This document shows, in pieces, positions 35,255-44,518 of a stretch of 64,000 bases of DNA. A program made the position numbers and the translations under genes. The stretch comes from Nitrosopumilaceae archaeon (lineage in GTDB: Archaea; Thermoproteota; Nitrososphaeria; Nitrososphaerales; Nitrosopumilaceae), in assembly GCA_028279545.1 (NCBI GenBank), contig JANQNN010000011.1, forward strand, positions 116,148 through 180,147. The letters run 5' to 3'. Position 1 is the first letter of the stretch; the number at the start of each line of letters is the position of its first letter. The notes under the pieces were generated by a model. It searched no databases and was not told the origin of the DNA. It saw nothing but the letters and a program-made list of their open reading frames with translations.

Positions 35255-36545
35255 AACATTGATTTACAATTTTTATTGAATCATTTACGATTTCTCTGCA
35301 ATTATCTGAATTATTTGATTCTCCTGAAATTCTTATAATATCTTCTGTATTGGATTTCCTAATCAGAACCCAACTATCTTCATCAATTATGCCTTTTATT
35401 CCGTCCAAAGTTATTACTTCTGAATATTTTGTACTAAACTTACTAGCTACCTTTTCCATAACTTTATCGTGGAAATTTGAATCTACATTTGTTTTCTCTC
35501 TAATTTGAACATAATTTTCCATAAAATTAAGTACTTCATTGAATTTTGGGGTACCTAACATTGAGGCAATTAAACCACCAGTAAGAATTCCTTCTCTACA
35601 ATAATTGAACTCTGGTAAGATAAAGCCCGCACTACTTCCTTCACCTCCTGCTTGAGCATTCGTTTTTAACATCATGTCCATAACATTTGCCTCACCTACT
35701 TTTGAGCGTTGGATTTGTCCGCCATTTTCTTTTATAAATTTCTCAATCGAAACACTGGTATCAATACTTAAAATAAAATTCTTGTAACCAAGATCTAAAG
35801 CTTTTGCGATTCCTAAACCTAAGGTGACATCTGCAGTTTGTTTTTTCCCATTTCTTACAACTACTAACCTATCCCCATCAAGATCAAACGCATATCCAAT
35901 ATCATTGGTCAAAGAAGCTGTAACAAGATCAGTTAATTCATCTGCAGTGGGGTCTGTACCTCTTGTGCATCCCTTTAAATCAGGATTTATTACTTGAACT
36001 TTACAACCTAATTCTTCTAGTAATCTTGGTGCAAATTCTTTTGCAGCGCCGCCCCCAATATCAACCGCAATTTTAGGTGAGTTTTTAATTTCTCCAATAA
36101 TTTTTTTTGCATCATCAAGATATGTTGTTTTAATTTCTTCTTCTGTTCCAAAAGAGGAATTCTGACACTCTTGACCCTCCAAAATAAGAGGAAGCTCTTT
36201 TTCGTTAATACCTCTTCCTTCTAAAATAAATTTTAAACCATTCCACTCTATTGGATTGTGAGACGAGGTAACAATAATTCCTGAACCAAATTTTCTAGAT
36301 TCACGAAATACAACTGGAGTGGGAGCTGTTCCAAGATCATAGACATTTATTCCATTTTGTCTTAAAGCTGCTATTGCTGTTTCTTTTATCATAAAGCCTG
36401 AAGGCCTTGTGTCTTGACCAATTACACATTTTTTAGATGTAATTAACGAAGAAAAATTATTACAAAATTTAATTACATCTTTTAGAGAAAAATCATCACC
36501 AAAAATTCCTCGTATACCGGAAATTGTTTTTTTCATCGGATTCAA
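35238..36545 (-). CDS. Phosphoglucosamine/phosphomannomutase
   Basis: 435 residues, alpha-D-phosphohexomutase family. The active-site phosphoserine is S95 in VTSSHNPIEWNG. The Mg2+ loop is AFDLDGDRLVVV and the substrate-specificity loop is AGGEGSSAGFI. A final phosphate-binding region (IRISGESNNSDN) is present. Archaeal enzymes of this type convert glucosamine-6-phosphate or mannose-6-phosphate for sugar-nucleotide synthesis; GlmM is the likeliest, but I cannot separate it from ManB. Start ATG 36545, with an in-frame ATG nine bases later. Confidence 0.88.
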   Translation of the reverse strand: MNPMKKTISGIRGIFGDDFSLKDVIKFCNNFSSLITSKKCVIGQDTRPSGFMIKETAIAALRQNGINVYDLGTAPTPVVFRESRKFGSGIIVTSSHNPIEWNGLKFILEGRGINEKELPLILEGQECQNSSFGTEEEIKTTYLDDAKKIIGEIKNSPKIAVDIGGGAAKEFAPRLLEELGCKVQVINPDLKGCTRGTDPTADELTDLVTASLTNDIGYAFDLDGDRLVVVRNGKKQTADVTLGLGIAKALDLGYKNFILSIDTSVSIEKFIKENGGQIQRSKVGEANVMDMMLKTNAQAGGEGSSAGFILPEFNYCREGILTGGLIASMLGTPKFNEVLNFMENYVQIREKTNVDSNFHDKVMEKVASKFSTKYSEVITLDGIKGIIDEDSWVLIRKSNTEDIIRISGESNNSDNCREIVNDSIKIVNQCYEEVR

Positions 36546-36612
36546 ACCAGAAAGGCTTTATTTAAACATCAGTTTCGACACTTTTATTTCAAATGATGAT
36601 TATTATCTAGTA

Positions 36613-38274
36613 ATGAGAACGCTCTATGAGGTAGTTGAGGAGTATGATTCTGGGAAAAACTATCAAATCAACATCACCCCAACCATTGCAAGGTATCTTT
36701 CACAGCTAAAAAAGGGAGAAAAGATAGAGCCACGGCAATTCATCAAGCAAAACATTGAAAATGCAACAGCAAAGGCCACTCCAAAATCAGCAGAGCAAAT
36801 GATCTACAAGGGACTGACAATTGGAAGGAAAATAGGGCTGTTAAAAAACATCAAGATTTACCCAATTTCATTTAAGGACTTTTGCAAGCTAGAGTCAGTC
36901 GAATATTGCGCATCGCAGCTAAAGGGGACAAACTACAAGCATCTCACTCCGGGATCAAATGACTGGTCAACCAGAAAGATGTACCTTTACAAGCTGTGGA
37001 ACTTTAACAACTGGCTTTTAGGACAGACCTTTGAGTTTTCCAGAATGCTAATGACAGATTCTGATACATTCAAGAAACAAAGCGAGAAAATAAAGCTAGA
37101 AGGGTTAGAACACCTTCTGCGACTGCTAAAAGAGTCATACAACAGTGATTCTGATTTTATCAAGATTATCAAAAGGTATCTTTTGGATCCCGTGCATTCA
37201 CACAAAAGAGCATCAGGCATGACAATCATTCACAGTGCAATAAGGTCATACTTTGAGACAAATGACTGCCCACTTTCCTTCAAGTTTAATCCAAAAACCA
37301 GATACAAAACAACAGATGACGAGGATGAAAAGCCATCCCTTACACTTGATGACTTTTTCAAGATACTTACTGTTGGCAAGCCATCAATCACCCAAAAGGC
37401 AATGTACCTGTGCAAGTTTCATCGTGGACTTGATTCCTCAACTCTTGCAGACAGGTTCAACTTTCAGGCTTGGCCGCAACTTGTAAAATGGTTTGGCACA
37501 GAAAATCACAAGAGCTGGGATCTTGAAAAGATTCCAGTGCCAATAAAGCTCACAAGGATAAAGACTAGTTTTGCACACATTGGATTTTTGGACCGCGATG
37601 CAGTCGTTGCACTACAAGATTATTTAGAATACCGACACAAAAGGACAGGCTCTGAGATGCGCAATGACCTTCCATTGTTTTTGAACAAAAACAAGGAGGC
37701 AATAACTACCAGATGGGTTAGAGAAGGGTTCTCAAAGCTTGCAGCAAAGGCTGGGATTCAACATCGTCTTACTGGATATACGGCCAAATATTCGAAAGAC
37801 ACTCATGAGATGCGAGACTTGCTAAAATCTACACTAATCTCCTGTGGGACCAGGTATGACGTTGCAGACCATGTAATCGGGCACAAACCAAAGGATAGTT
37901 ATGAAAAGCAGGCTATACTGTATCCAGAAAATCTTAGACTAGAATTCATGAAAGGCTCACGTAAACTCAACGTATTTTCAAACATATCTCACTATATGAA
38001 AGGAGACGAACATAACGAGGCGTTGCTAAAGAAAATAGATCATCTAAAACAGGAACTTGAGGAAAACAAGTCAAACATAAGACAAGAGCGCAAGGAAAAA
38101 GAGAAGAAACTGCTAGAACTAGAACGGAAAATGCAAAAGATGTTAACAGAAATGGTTCAACAACGGTCTGATTATACCCTCCTTAAAGCTAGAATGGGAT
38201 TTCCAACCGTTATTGATTTGGATGAAATAGAAGCTAGAGAACAAGATGATGATTCCCCGACCTTGTCATGGTAA
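36613..38274 (+). CDS. Second tyrosine recombinase, horizontally acquired
   Basis: 553 residues. Catalytic residues: R in KFHRGLDSSTLADRF, H-E-M-R in DTHEMRDLLKST, H in IGHKPKDSYEK with the likely nucleophile Y within it or in AILYPENL. A long coiled coil (about 475-540) ends it. Codon use is richer in G and C than the genes on either side (many aag, ctg and gac codons), a sign of transfer. It may be a core-genome-resident integrase or a remnant of an element. Two repeat clusters follow it directly. It is about 150 residues longer than the integrase at 29134-30333 and only distantly similar. Confidence 0.75.
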   Translation: MRTLYEVVEEYDSGKNYQINITPTIARYLSQLKKGEKIEPRQFIKQNIENATAKATPKSAEQMIYKGLTIGRKIGLLKNIKIYPISFKDFCKLESVEYCASQLKGTNYKHLTPGSNDWSTRKMYLYKLWNFNNWLLGQTFEFSRMLMTDSDTFKKQSEKIKLEGLEHLLRLLKESYNSDSDFIKIIKRYLLDPVHSHKRASGMTIIHSAIRSYFETNDCPLSFKFNPKTRYKTTDDEDEKPSLTLDDFFKILTVGKPSITQKAMYLCKFHRGLDSSTLADRFNFQAWPQLVKWFGTENHKSWDLEKIPVPIKLTRIKTSFAHIGFLDRDAVVALQDYLEYRHKRTGSEMRNDLPLFLNKNKEAITTRWVREGFSKLAAKAGIQHRLTGYTAKYSKDTHEMRDLLKSTLISCGTRYDVADHVIGHKPKDSYEKQAILYPENLRLEFMKGSRKLNVFSNISHYMKGDEHNEALLKKIDHLKQELEENKSNIRQERKEKEKKLLELERKMQKMLTEMVQQRSDYTLLKARMGFPTVIDLDEIEAREQDDDSPTLSW

Positions 38275-38360
38275 GTTTAATTGATTTAACAAAACATACT
38301 GTAAATTTGCAATTCATGCTTTGAAATTTTGTTGAAACTTAAAAGAAGGCTTGGGCTCGA

Positions 38361-38466
38361 AAAAATAATTTATAAATTTTAAAAATAATTTATAAATTTC
38401 TGGGCATGCGCAAAAAAATTATTTATAAAAAATGAAAATAATTTATAAATTTAATTTATAAATTTC
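38361..38466. repeat. AT-rich repeat cluster after the recombinase
   Basis: AAAAATAATTTATAAATTT occurs twice in perfect tandem with a 20-nt period (38361-38380 and 38381-38400). A reverse-oriented copy (AAATTATTTATAAA) lies at about 38415-38428, a third forward copy at 38435-38452, and a partial AATTTATAAATTTC at 38453-38466. The unit itself is close to palindromic (TTTATAAA). Confidence 0.75.
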
Positions 38467-38493
38467 TAGGCGTGAGCTAAAAGACAGGCAAAA

Positions 38494-38630
38494 AACCTTG
38501 CCAAGGTCTTGAAGGTCTTGGGGGGCTTGATAGGGTCTTGAAAAAGACTTTGTGCCTAGAAAATTTTCAAGACCTTTCAAGGGGATCAAGACCTTGAAGA
38601 TCTTGCCAAGACCTTGCAAGAATTTCAAGG
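38494..38630. repeat. Clustered AAGGTCTTG / CAAGACCTT inverted repeats
   Basis: AAGGTCTTG at 38503-38511 and 38512-38520, with variants AGGGTCTTG near 38532 and AAGATCTTG near 38597. The reverse form CAAGACCTT occurs at 38568-38576, 38587-38595 and 38607-38615. Together they can form one long imperfect cruciform with its centre near 38550. The rest of the 38275-38829 gap holds scattered related words (GTCTTGAAAA) and no gene. Confidence 0.75.
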
Positions 38631-38829
38631 TTTATTGACATAAAACCGAGGCTAAATACAGCGTGTTTTACCTTGTGCAAGTCCTACCCTACCTTGAAAA
38701 AGATGAAAAAAATGAGTCTTGAAAATGAACAACCTTAATGCTTTTCAGAATAGAGATAGTGAAACCATTAGCGTGGATAAATGAAAAAACCGAATCTACA
38801 TCTTAAAAATTAATATCAAAATACAATAA

Positions 38830-39744
38830 TTACACCTGAATTATTCCCTGTTGCACTAAATACTCTAATCCCACGACAAAGTCCTTGTCTGAGATTTGGT
38901 TATCCTGCCACCAACATGCATTGTTTTTTATCCAGTCAGGAACTACATTTGAATTTGAATATGCCGATTCTCCACCAGAAATTACAATGACACTATTGTC
39001 AATCAAGTATTGTACAGCATCAACAAAACCTGTGTCATCAATCTCATCGTTGCACCAAAACCCTGCAACATCTTTAATCCATTCTGGGACAAGCCTATCA
39101 TCAGTTGCCCTGACTTTGATGACAAAAGAACTAACAGAACCATTTCCATAGCTGTCAAATGCACTGCAGCTTACCCTGCTTGCTTTGATGGGAAAAAAAT
39201 GTCCGCTAGGTGGGTCACACACAACCTCTACCACACCATCCACATCATCAATTGCCTTTGCAGAATAGTGAACTGTTGCACCATCAGGTGATGTTGCATC
39301 AACTAGCATGTCTTCTGGAAGCAACAACAATGGTGGAACAGTGTCTCTTTGTCCCAAATATTCAAACGTTGTTTGGGCAGTTACATAATACTCCATTCCA
39401 TACAATACATCAACAGTGTAGACTCCGGTTTCTGTATAAAGTGATCCTCCTGCAGTTATGGAGGTAGAAAATGTCTTGTCATTATTGACAACAAGCTGAT
39501 CAACTCCAACTTTCTCCCCAATTGGGCTGAATACTTCAAGTGATACTTGCATGCCAGGCATTATTTTTGAAACTCTGCCCGAAAATTCTATGACATCGTA
39601 TTCAAAATAAGATGGTTTGTCTGTGGATATTGAAATTTTTATATCGGAATTTGTGCTCAAATCCGATTCTGCATATAATATTGAAGGAGAAAAGACTAGG
39701 AATAAAATACCAATAATTGAGGCTAAAATCTCCTTACATTCCAC
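38830..39744 (-). CDS. Secreted protein with HYR domain and two PEWIK-type repeats
   Basis: 304 residues. Signal peptide at about 1-25 (IGILFLVFSPSILYA). A beta domain follows at 30-130. A HYR module comes next (DTVPPLLLLPEDMLVDATSP, then YSAKAIDDVDG, then VSCSAFDSYGN). Two C-terminal repeats of about 45 residues carry PEWIKDVAGFWCNDEIDD and PDWIKNNACWWQDNQISD, a hallmark of thaumarchaeal surface and periplasmic proteins. Probably an extracellular binding or adhesion protein. Role of the W-rich repeats is unknown. Confidence 0.7.
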   Translation of the reverse strand: MECKEILASIIGILFLVFSPSILYAESDLSTNSDIKISISTDKPSYFEYDVIEFSGRVSKIMPGMQVSLEVFSPIGEKVGVDQLVVNNDKTFSTSITAGGSLYTETGVYTVDVLYGMEYYVTAQTTFEYLGQRDTVPPLLLLPEDMLVDATSPDGATVHYSAKAIDDVDGVVEVVCDPPSGHFFPIKASRVSCSAFDSYGNGSVSSFVIKVRATDDRLVPEWIKDVAGFWCNDEIDDTGFVDAVQYLIDNSVIVISGGESAYSNSNVVPDWIKNNACWWQDNQISDKDFVVGLEYLVQQGIIQV

Positions 39745-39782
39745 AATATCCTTACTTTCCTTGGACTAGTTAATGAACTTTA

Positions 39783-39803
39783 CTTACTTTTCATACAAGT
39801 AAG
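39783..39803. promoter_or_regulatory. Inverted repeat, probable operator of the AbrB gene
   Basis: CTTACTT, a 7-nt spacer, then AAGTAAG, ending 10 nt before the AbrB ATG. Further CTTAC-type words lie just upstream (about 39735-39760), towards the divergent secreted-protein gene. The position fits autorepression of both genes, an inference from spacing and symmetry. Confidence 0.5.
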
Positions 39804-39813
39804 GAGAATAAGG

Positions 39814-39981
39814 ATGAAAGACTCAAAAAATGAAATATTGGGCATGACCACAATTACCCATAAATTTCAAATTACAATTCCCAAGAAAGTCAGGGAAAAA
39901 CACAATCTAGAAGAAGGAGACTCTATAGTCTTTGTAGAAGAAAATGATAAAATCTACATAAGAACAAGTACGGAACTTTAG
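39814..39981 (+). CDS. AbrB/MazE-type swapped-hairpin DNA-binding protein
   Basis: 55 residues. The AbrB signature is complete: TTITHKFQITIPKKVREKHN followed by EEGDSIVFVEENDKIYI. These dimeric proteins act as antitoxins or transcription factors. No toxin gene follows directly; the next gene is SIR2-like, about 390 nt away. AAGGAGAATAAGG just before the ATG may serve as ribosome-binding site. Confidence 0.78.
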   Translation: MKDSKNEILGMTTITHKFQITIPKKVREKHNLEEGDSIVFVEENDKIYIRTSTEL

Positions 39982-40156
39982 ATTTTTGTTTTTTTACCTG
40001 GCATGGTAGATGTCTTCGATTTCTATGATCTTTTGCAAATATATGTTGTAAAATAATTGCATTCTAAAACTATTTGGTTCAAGTTCAACAAAAAATTGTC
40101 AGTCAAAATCTAATCATTTTTTGTTTTACTGTGCCTAGGATTCAAATTGTAATGAA

Positions 40157-40176
40157 AGCACATTCAGCAGGGGGTA
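40157..40176. repeat. 20-bp direct repeat, left copy
   Basis: AGCACATTCAGCAGGGGGTA, identical in sequence and orientation to 44519-44538. Its last bases lead straight into the left inverted arm. The 39982-40373 gap otherwise shows no gene. Confidence 0.85.
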
Positions 40177-40250
40177 AAGACAGAGACTCCTCGTTTGACC
40201 TTTTTTCTTTGAATTTCAGAAATTATAAAGATAGGAAGTCGCCGTTTGAC
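40171..40250. repeat. Inverted repeat, left arm (about 80 nt)
   Basis: Reads GGGGTAAAGACAGAG and ends in CCGTTTGAC. The reverse complement of 44441-44518 matches it along its whole length with about ten differences and two one-base gaps, including a long identical middle from TTTGACCTTTTTTC to ATTATAAAGAT. Within the arm, CGTTTGAC occurs twice, 50 nt apart. It lies 124 nt upstream of the SIR2 gene start. Confidence 0.85.
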
Positions 40251-40373
40251 TATAAATGAAAATTATAGCAAAAATATAATCAAATAAAAGAAATTTGAGC
40301 CAAACAGATTAGGAAAATAATATTTTTCAGAATTTATAGAATAATTCAAATCCTTTGTGTCAACTGAAAAGAT

Positions 40374-42158
40374 ATGTCAAATTCAATTTTAATTTTTACT
40401 GGAGCTGGAGCCTCAGCTCAATTTAACAAACCTACAACTAAAGAATTCAAATTACAACTGAGTAAAAAATACAAAGATTCAGGATTAATTCAATCATTTC
40501 TTGATTGTCCCGGATTTGAAGACATCGAGCATGTCTTAGAATCTTTGAAAGACTTTGAATTATCTCATAATTCGCACCTAATGAAATATTTGAAAAATGC
40601 TACGTTGCCTGGAATTGAACAAAACACAGGAGAGTTCTTTACAACATTAGCTAGAGAAAGAGACAATATTAAATCCGATATTATTCATGATCTATTCTCA
40701 ACTTACAAATGGAACGAATCTGAAAATGATAAACCAGCATCAAAGTTTTATGGAAAATTGTTTGATATAGTTGGTAATTATTCTTCAAAAATTTATGTGG
40801 GCACAACAAACTATGATCAAGCCATTGAACAAGCCTGTTCTTTATCGAATTTAAAATACGAATGTATTGATGGTTTTGAACATTATAGAGGAGACACATC
40901 AATATGGAATGGAAAAAAATTTTCTGATGAATTTAATGGTCAGGGAAAGCCAGTTTATTTATACAAAGTACACGGTTCTTTAAATTGGAAAAATGATGGT
41001 AGTGGAAACATTGTAAAAAATAATCGAGATATTGGATATGATAGGGGGTCAGGTTTGAATATCTTAATTGCACCCACTCTATCTCCAAAAACAGCTCAGG
41101 AAAAAGAACCATATGCTACTCTTTTGTCAGAACTGCAAAAAAAATTAGAATCAGCTGACATTTGTATCATAATTGGGTTTTCGTTTAGGGATCAACACAT
41201 CAGTAAACCTTTTCAGAAATTTATCAATGACGGAAAAACCTTCATTGTGATTTCACCAGAAGGATTCGATAATTATTGTGATGAATTATTTAATGATGAA
41301 AAATTTAATTCGTCTGAGGCACGGGTTGCATGGTTTAGAAAACACAGAAGTGGGAAAAAACTTCATTTTATAGATAAGCATGTTGGTGAAGCTAATAATG
41401 AGACCATTTTCAAAGAACTTGATAAAATTTTAAAGAGCAATAGTGGAGGAATTAAGGAAGAAATAGATTCACAGATAATCAAAAATTATTCTTGTGACAT
41501 TACTTTTGATGAATTAGAGGATGACAATCCTGAAAGGGCAAAAATGAATGCATTAAAATCTGCTGAGAAAGTTTTTGAATTGATTAGAAGTAAATCGAAT
41601 AGAATTATAGAAATCGATATTCCTGGAAGGGGAATTGGTTACGAATTTCAAAATAAAGAAGGCGTAGTTAGGATTACAAAACCGTCAATTCCACACCATT
41701 CCAAGCTAGAGAATTGTCAATTTGCTCAAATGCACATAGAAACCTCAAATTATGATCTATTATCAAAAATACTGAATGAAAATTCGTTAATGTATTGGGA
41801 TTTTAAATGGGAGTTATCACAAGAGTTAGATGTAGTTAATTTGATTCCCAAAATTAAAGAATTAACAGGGAAAAATCCTTTCTCATCTAGCACTTCACAT
41901 AATGGAGATTTAGTTGGAGGCAATGCTAGTTACTCACTTGTAAGTACTGAAGGAGTGAAAGTTGCTACAACGATTTCTGGGACTAAAAATGGAGCAAACC
42001 ATATATCCATTACTTGTATTAACAGAAAACCTAAGAAGGGATTTTATACGGCACATCAAAATTTTTCTCCTGGAAAAATAATGTCAATTTTGTTCGGCGA
42101 AGCTACGTATATTGAAATAAAAAATTTAGTGGATAGATCTACAGAAGAACCCGAATAA
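40374..42158 (+). CDS. SIR2-like NAD+-hydrolase domain protein, probable antiviral effector
   Basis: 594 residues. The SIR2 Rossmann core is clear: G10-A-G-A-S14 near the N-terminus, GTTNYDQAIEQA, the catalytic-type histidine near 199 in KVHGSLNW, and IIIGFSFRDQHISK. Classical sirtuin zinc cysteines are absent, as in defence SIR2 proteins (Thoeris ThsA, DSR, SIR2-pAgo) that destroy NAD+ on infection. The C-terminal 270 residues are unrecognised and probably sense or multimerise. It faces the HEPN gene convergently and shares an upstream repeat arm with the winged-helix-TM gene. Confidence 0.78.
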   Translation: MSNSILIFTGAGASAQFNKPTTKEFKLQLSKKYKDSGLIQSFLDCPGFEDIEHVLESLKDFELSHNSHLMKYLKNATLPGIEQNTGEFFTTLARERDNIKSDIIHDLFSTYKWNESENDKPASKFYGKLFDIVGNYSSKIYVGTTNYDQAIEQACSLSNLKYECIDGFEHYRGDTSIWNGKKFSDEFNGQGKPVYLYKVHGSLNWKNDGSGNIVKNNRDIGYDRGSGLNILIAPTLSPKTAQEKEPYATLLSELQKKLESADICIIIGFSFRDQHISKPFQKFINDGKTFIVISPEGFDNYCDELFNDEKFNSSEARVAWFRKHRSGKKLHFIDKHVGEANNETIFKELDKILKSNSGGIKEEIDSQIIKNYSCDITFDELEDDNPERAKMNALKSAEKVFELIRSKSNRIIEIDIPGRGIGYEFQNKEGVVRITKPSIPHHSKLENCQFAQMHIETSNYDLLSKILNENSLMYWDFKWELSQELDVVNLIPKIKELTGKNPFSSSTSHNGDLVGGNASYSLVSTEGVKVATTISGTKNGANHISITCINRKPKKGFYTAHQNFSPGKIMSILFGEATYIEIKNLVDRSTEEPE

Positions 42159-42161
42159 TAG

Positions 42162-42428
42162 TTAATAATTGAAATTATTCAGGATTAGCATCTTTACTCT
42201 GGCGGAAACCTTGTTAGCATGATTTGATAGAATCATTTGTTTCACATTCCATAAAGTTTGCCTGGAAACTCCAAATTCCTTGGTATCTATTGGTTTTAAT
42301 TCTAAAATCTTTGGTGCTAATTTATTAAATTTTTTCTCCAAAGACGTTACATCATTACTCTTTTCCTTGAAATTCTCTCTGTTTTGGGTCGTTGTAGAAG
42401 GGTATTCACTCTGATAAAATAATAAAAA
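42162..42428 (-). pseudogene. In-frame 88-codon extension after the HEPN gene's amber stop, HTH-like
   Basis: Directly after the TAG of the HEPN-motif gene the same frame stays open for 88 codons to TAA at 42162. It encodes LAPKILELKPIDTKEFGVSR and QTLWNVKQMILSNHANKVSA, a convincing helix-turn-helix with coding-like composition, but no ATG or GTG start precedes it; only an internal TTG does. It may be the C-terminal remnant of a DNA-binding gene, or a domain reached by stop readthrough. Confidence 0.45.
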
Positions 42429-43277
42429 CTATTGATTTTCTGGAAATAATTCTTTTTCAAACTTTTCAATATCATCTAATAGGCTCTTCACATCTTCTGA
42501 AGTTACTTTTACGTCAAACCCTTCATGTTCTATTTTGTTTCGCATATCACGCAAAGAATGAGATTTATAAAAAGAAATTGAAAGATTTCTTTTTTCTTTT
42601 TCCTTGATCTTTTCTTCCAAATGATCTACAAGATTTTGGAAATGATTTCCCTTCTGTTTTAAAAATTCTTTAATCTCAAGTTTTGTCATTCCCATAGTTT
42701 CTAATTTTTTCTTTACAAGATTCTCTTGTATTGTTAGTATAGATACAGCGTAAGACCAATTTCCATCATTGTGAAAATTTTTTTTTATTATTTTTTCAAT
42801 TCTATCTTTAGTATCTAAGCTAAACAAACCAATTAAAATAAAAATAAAAAGTTCTATTCGAGCAAAAAATTCGAGAATAAAAAGATATTCATAATCTCTA
42901 TCTGATAAATTAATATCATCAAGTTTATTGATCACATCCTCTTGGTTATTTTCAATTATTTCTGGAAGGATAGTCATGGCACTAATTTCTTCCATTGAAA
43001 AATTAGATGGATTAGTGTTTATGGCCATTTCATTCAATATTTTTTGGAGTTCTTTAATCTGATTGTGTCTATCCGTTCGTAATTTATCAAAATCATCATC
43101 AGAAAGGCTTTTCACAAAATTAAAATATTTTTCAAAAAGATCAAGGTAAATATTCTTTAGTACATCTACTTTTGGCAAAACTCCTTTAGTTTTGTTGAGT
43201 GTGTCATCTTCAATATTAGCAAAAATTAACTTCCAAAGCGGATCATTTGTAATTTCAGAAATATCCATATGGTCCAC
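42429..43277 (-). CDS. HEPN-motif helical protein
   Basis: 282 residues, nearly all alpha-helical. Near the C-terminus (about 246-251) it has R-N-K-I-E-H within RDMRNKIEHEGFDVKVTSED. This is the R-x4-H active motif of HEPN RNases, with the usual following acidic helix. HEPN proteins are common toxic RNases in abortive defence. The rest is unrecognised. Convergent with the SIR2 gene, and co-directional with the winged-helix-TM gene 61 nt upstream. The ATG at 43268 is an alternative start. Confidence 0.6.
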   Translation of the reverse strand: MDHMDISEITNDPLWKLIFANIEDDTLNKTKGVLPKVDVLKNIYLDLFEKYFNFVKSLSDDDFDKLRTDRHNQIKELQKILNEMAINTNPSNFSMEEISAMTILPEIIENNQEDVINKLDDINLSDRDYEYLFILEFFARIELFIFILIGLFSLDTKDRIEKIIKKNFHNDGNWSYAVSILTIQENLVKKKLETMGMTKLEIKEFLKQKGNHFQNLVDHLEEKIKEKEKRNLSISFYKSHSLRDMRNKIEHEGFDVKVTSEDVKSLLDDIEKFEKELFPENQ

Positions 43278-43338
43278 ATAGGGCGTGAACCTTATTTGTG
43301 TATTCTAATTTGATTTTTTTAAATTTAAATTGTTAAAA

Positions 43339-44334
43339 TTATTCAGTCCAAGATTCTATGATGTCAAAATATTGGTAATTTGGATTATATTTTCCAATGT
43401 ACCCATATTCACCAGTTTTATTTTCTCCGTAACCGTATTGTAGCACGATACCCAAAAATAGATCTAAATCAGATTGGATTGCTTTATCTATTCCTTCCAA
43501 AATTTCTTCTTCAAGAATAATTGATATTTTCTGAGAGGGTATGATTACCATCAATGGATTTACACTTCCACTTCTTTGAGATAAAATTTCTCTAGTTAAT
43601 CCTTCAGATGAATTCGTCATTACAACCAAAATTTTTCTTTGCCCTGATTCGTTTGGAATTTCTCCAAAATTTTGTATATCGAATAAAAGAGAATTATCTG
43701 TAATTCTTACTTTATTTCCTGCAATTAAAGGCCTATTTGTTGTATCAACACCTTGGGAAATATCTGGTTCCGAAACCAAAACTGTTTCTTCATTCAAAGT
43801 CAGATAAATTAACACTGTACCTATAACCACTGCCACTATTAGGCTGAGTATTGCAACAGTAAGTTTTCCTTTTGCATACTTGCCTTTTTTTTGTATTATA
43901 TTTTGTGAATTAGTTGTATTATTAGAAGCAATTGTGTTATCTGAAAAAATATTACTATTTTTCCCAAGATTTATGTTACTATTTTCTATTTTGATGATAT
44001 TTTGAGGTTGTAAATGTTCCTCTGGTTTAGAAGGTCCTGATAATTCCGTTTCCATTTTGACCACACCTAAATGTGTAATTTTAATTCCTCCACCTAATGT
44101 TACAAAATCTAATAATCCTTCTTCCTTAAGATACTGAGCTATTTGATACGAAGTACTGTCATCAAATCTTAATTGTTCTCCAATGTCTTTCAAATAAACA
44201 ATTTTATTTTCATCTCCTTCTGTAATTTGATATAATTTCTGCATGTATTGAGATCGTTTCTTTTTTATCTCATCAATTTTTTTGTCCACTACGAATATTT
44301 GATTTAATGCTTCAATTATATTTTCATAGTTCAT
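43339..44334 (-). CDS. Winged-helix protein with a single TM and outer domain
   Basis: 331 residues. Residues 45-110 (KIVYLKDIGEQLRFDDSTSY, then YLKEEGLLDFVTLGGGIKIT) form a winged helix. A low-complexity Asn/Ser linker (KIENSNINLGKNSNIFSDNT) follows, then one TM segment (LTVAILSLIVAVVIGTVLIY, about 174-195) and a 130-residue C-terminal domain. The linker style is typical of modular bacterial conflict proteins. It may be a membrane-bound sensor or regulator for the SIR2 and HEPN genes. The right repeat arm lies 107 nt upstream. Confidence 0.6.
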   Translation of the reverse strand: MNYENIIEALNQIFVVDKKIDEIKKKRSQYMQKLYQITEGDENKIVYLKDIGEQLRFDDSTSYQIAQYLKEEGLLDFVTLGGGIKITHLGVVKMETELSGPSKPEEHLQPQNIIKIENSNINLGKNSNIFSDNTIASNNTTNSQNIIQKKGKYAKGKLTVAILSLIVAVVIGTVLIYLTLNEETVLVSEPDISQGVDTTNRPLIAGNKVRITDNSLLFDIQNFGEIPNESGQRKILVVMTNSSEGLTREILSQRSGSVNPLMVIIPSQKISIILEEEILEGIDKAIQSDLDLFLGIVLQYGYGENKTGEYGYIGKYNPNYQYFDIIESWTE

Positions 44335-44440
44335 AAAATCCAGTTATTGGCTGATCTTCTATGATAAACAGGAAATTACATACCTATCAAATTTAGTAAT
44401 CAACGTTTCTCTAATCTTTATTTTACCAGAAAAAAAAATG

Positions 44441-44518
44441 GTCAAATGAAGCCCCCCATCTTTATAATTTCTGAAATTCAAAGAAAAAAGGTCAAATGAG
44501 GAGCTCTGTCTTTACCCC
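44441..44518. repeat. Inverted repeat, right arm
   Basis: Reverse-complement partner of 40171-40250. GGTCAAATGA words at 44440 and 44490 are the complements of the TTTGAC words in the left arm. Upstream of the winged-helix-TM gene in the same relative orientation as the left arm is to the SIR2 gene. Confidence 0.85.
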
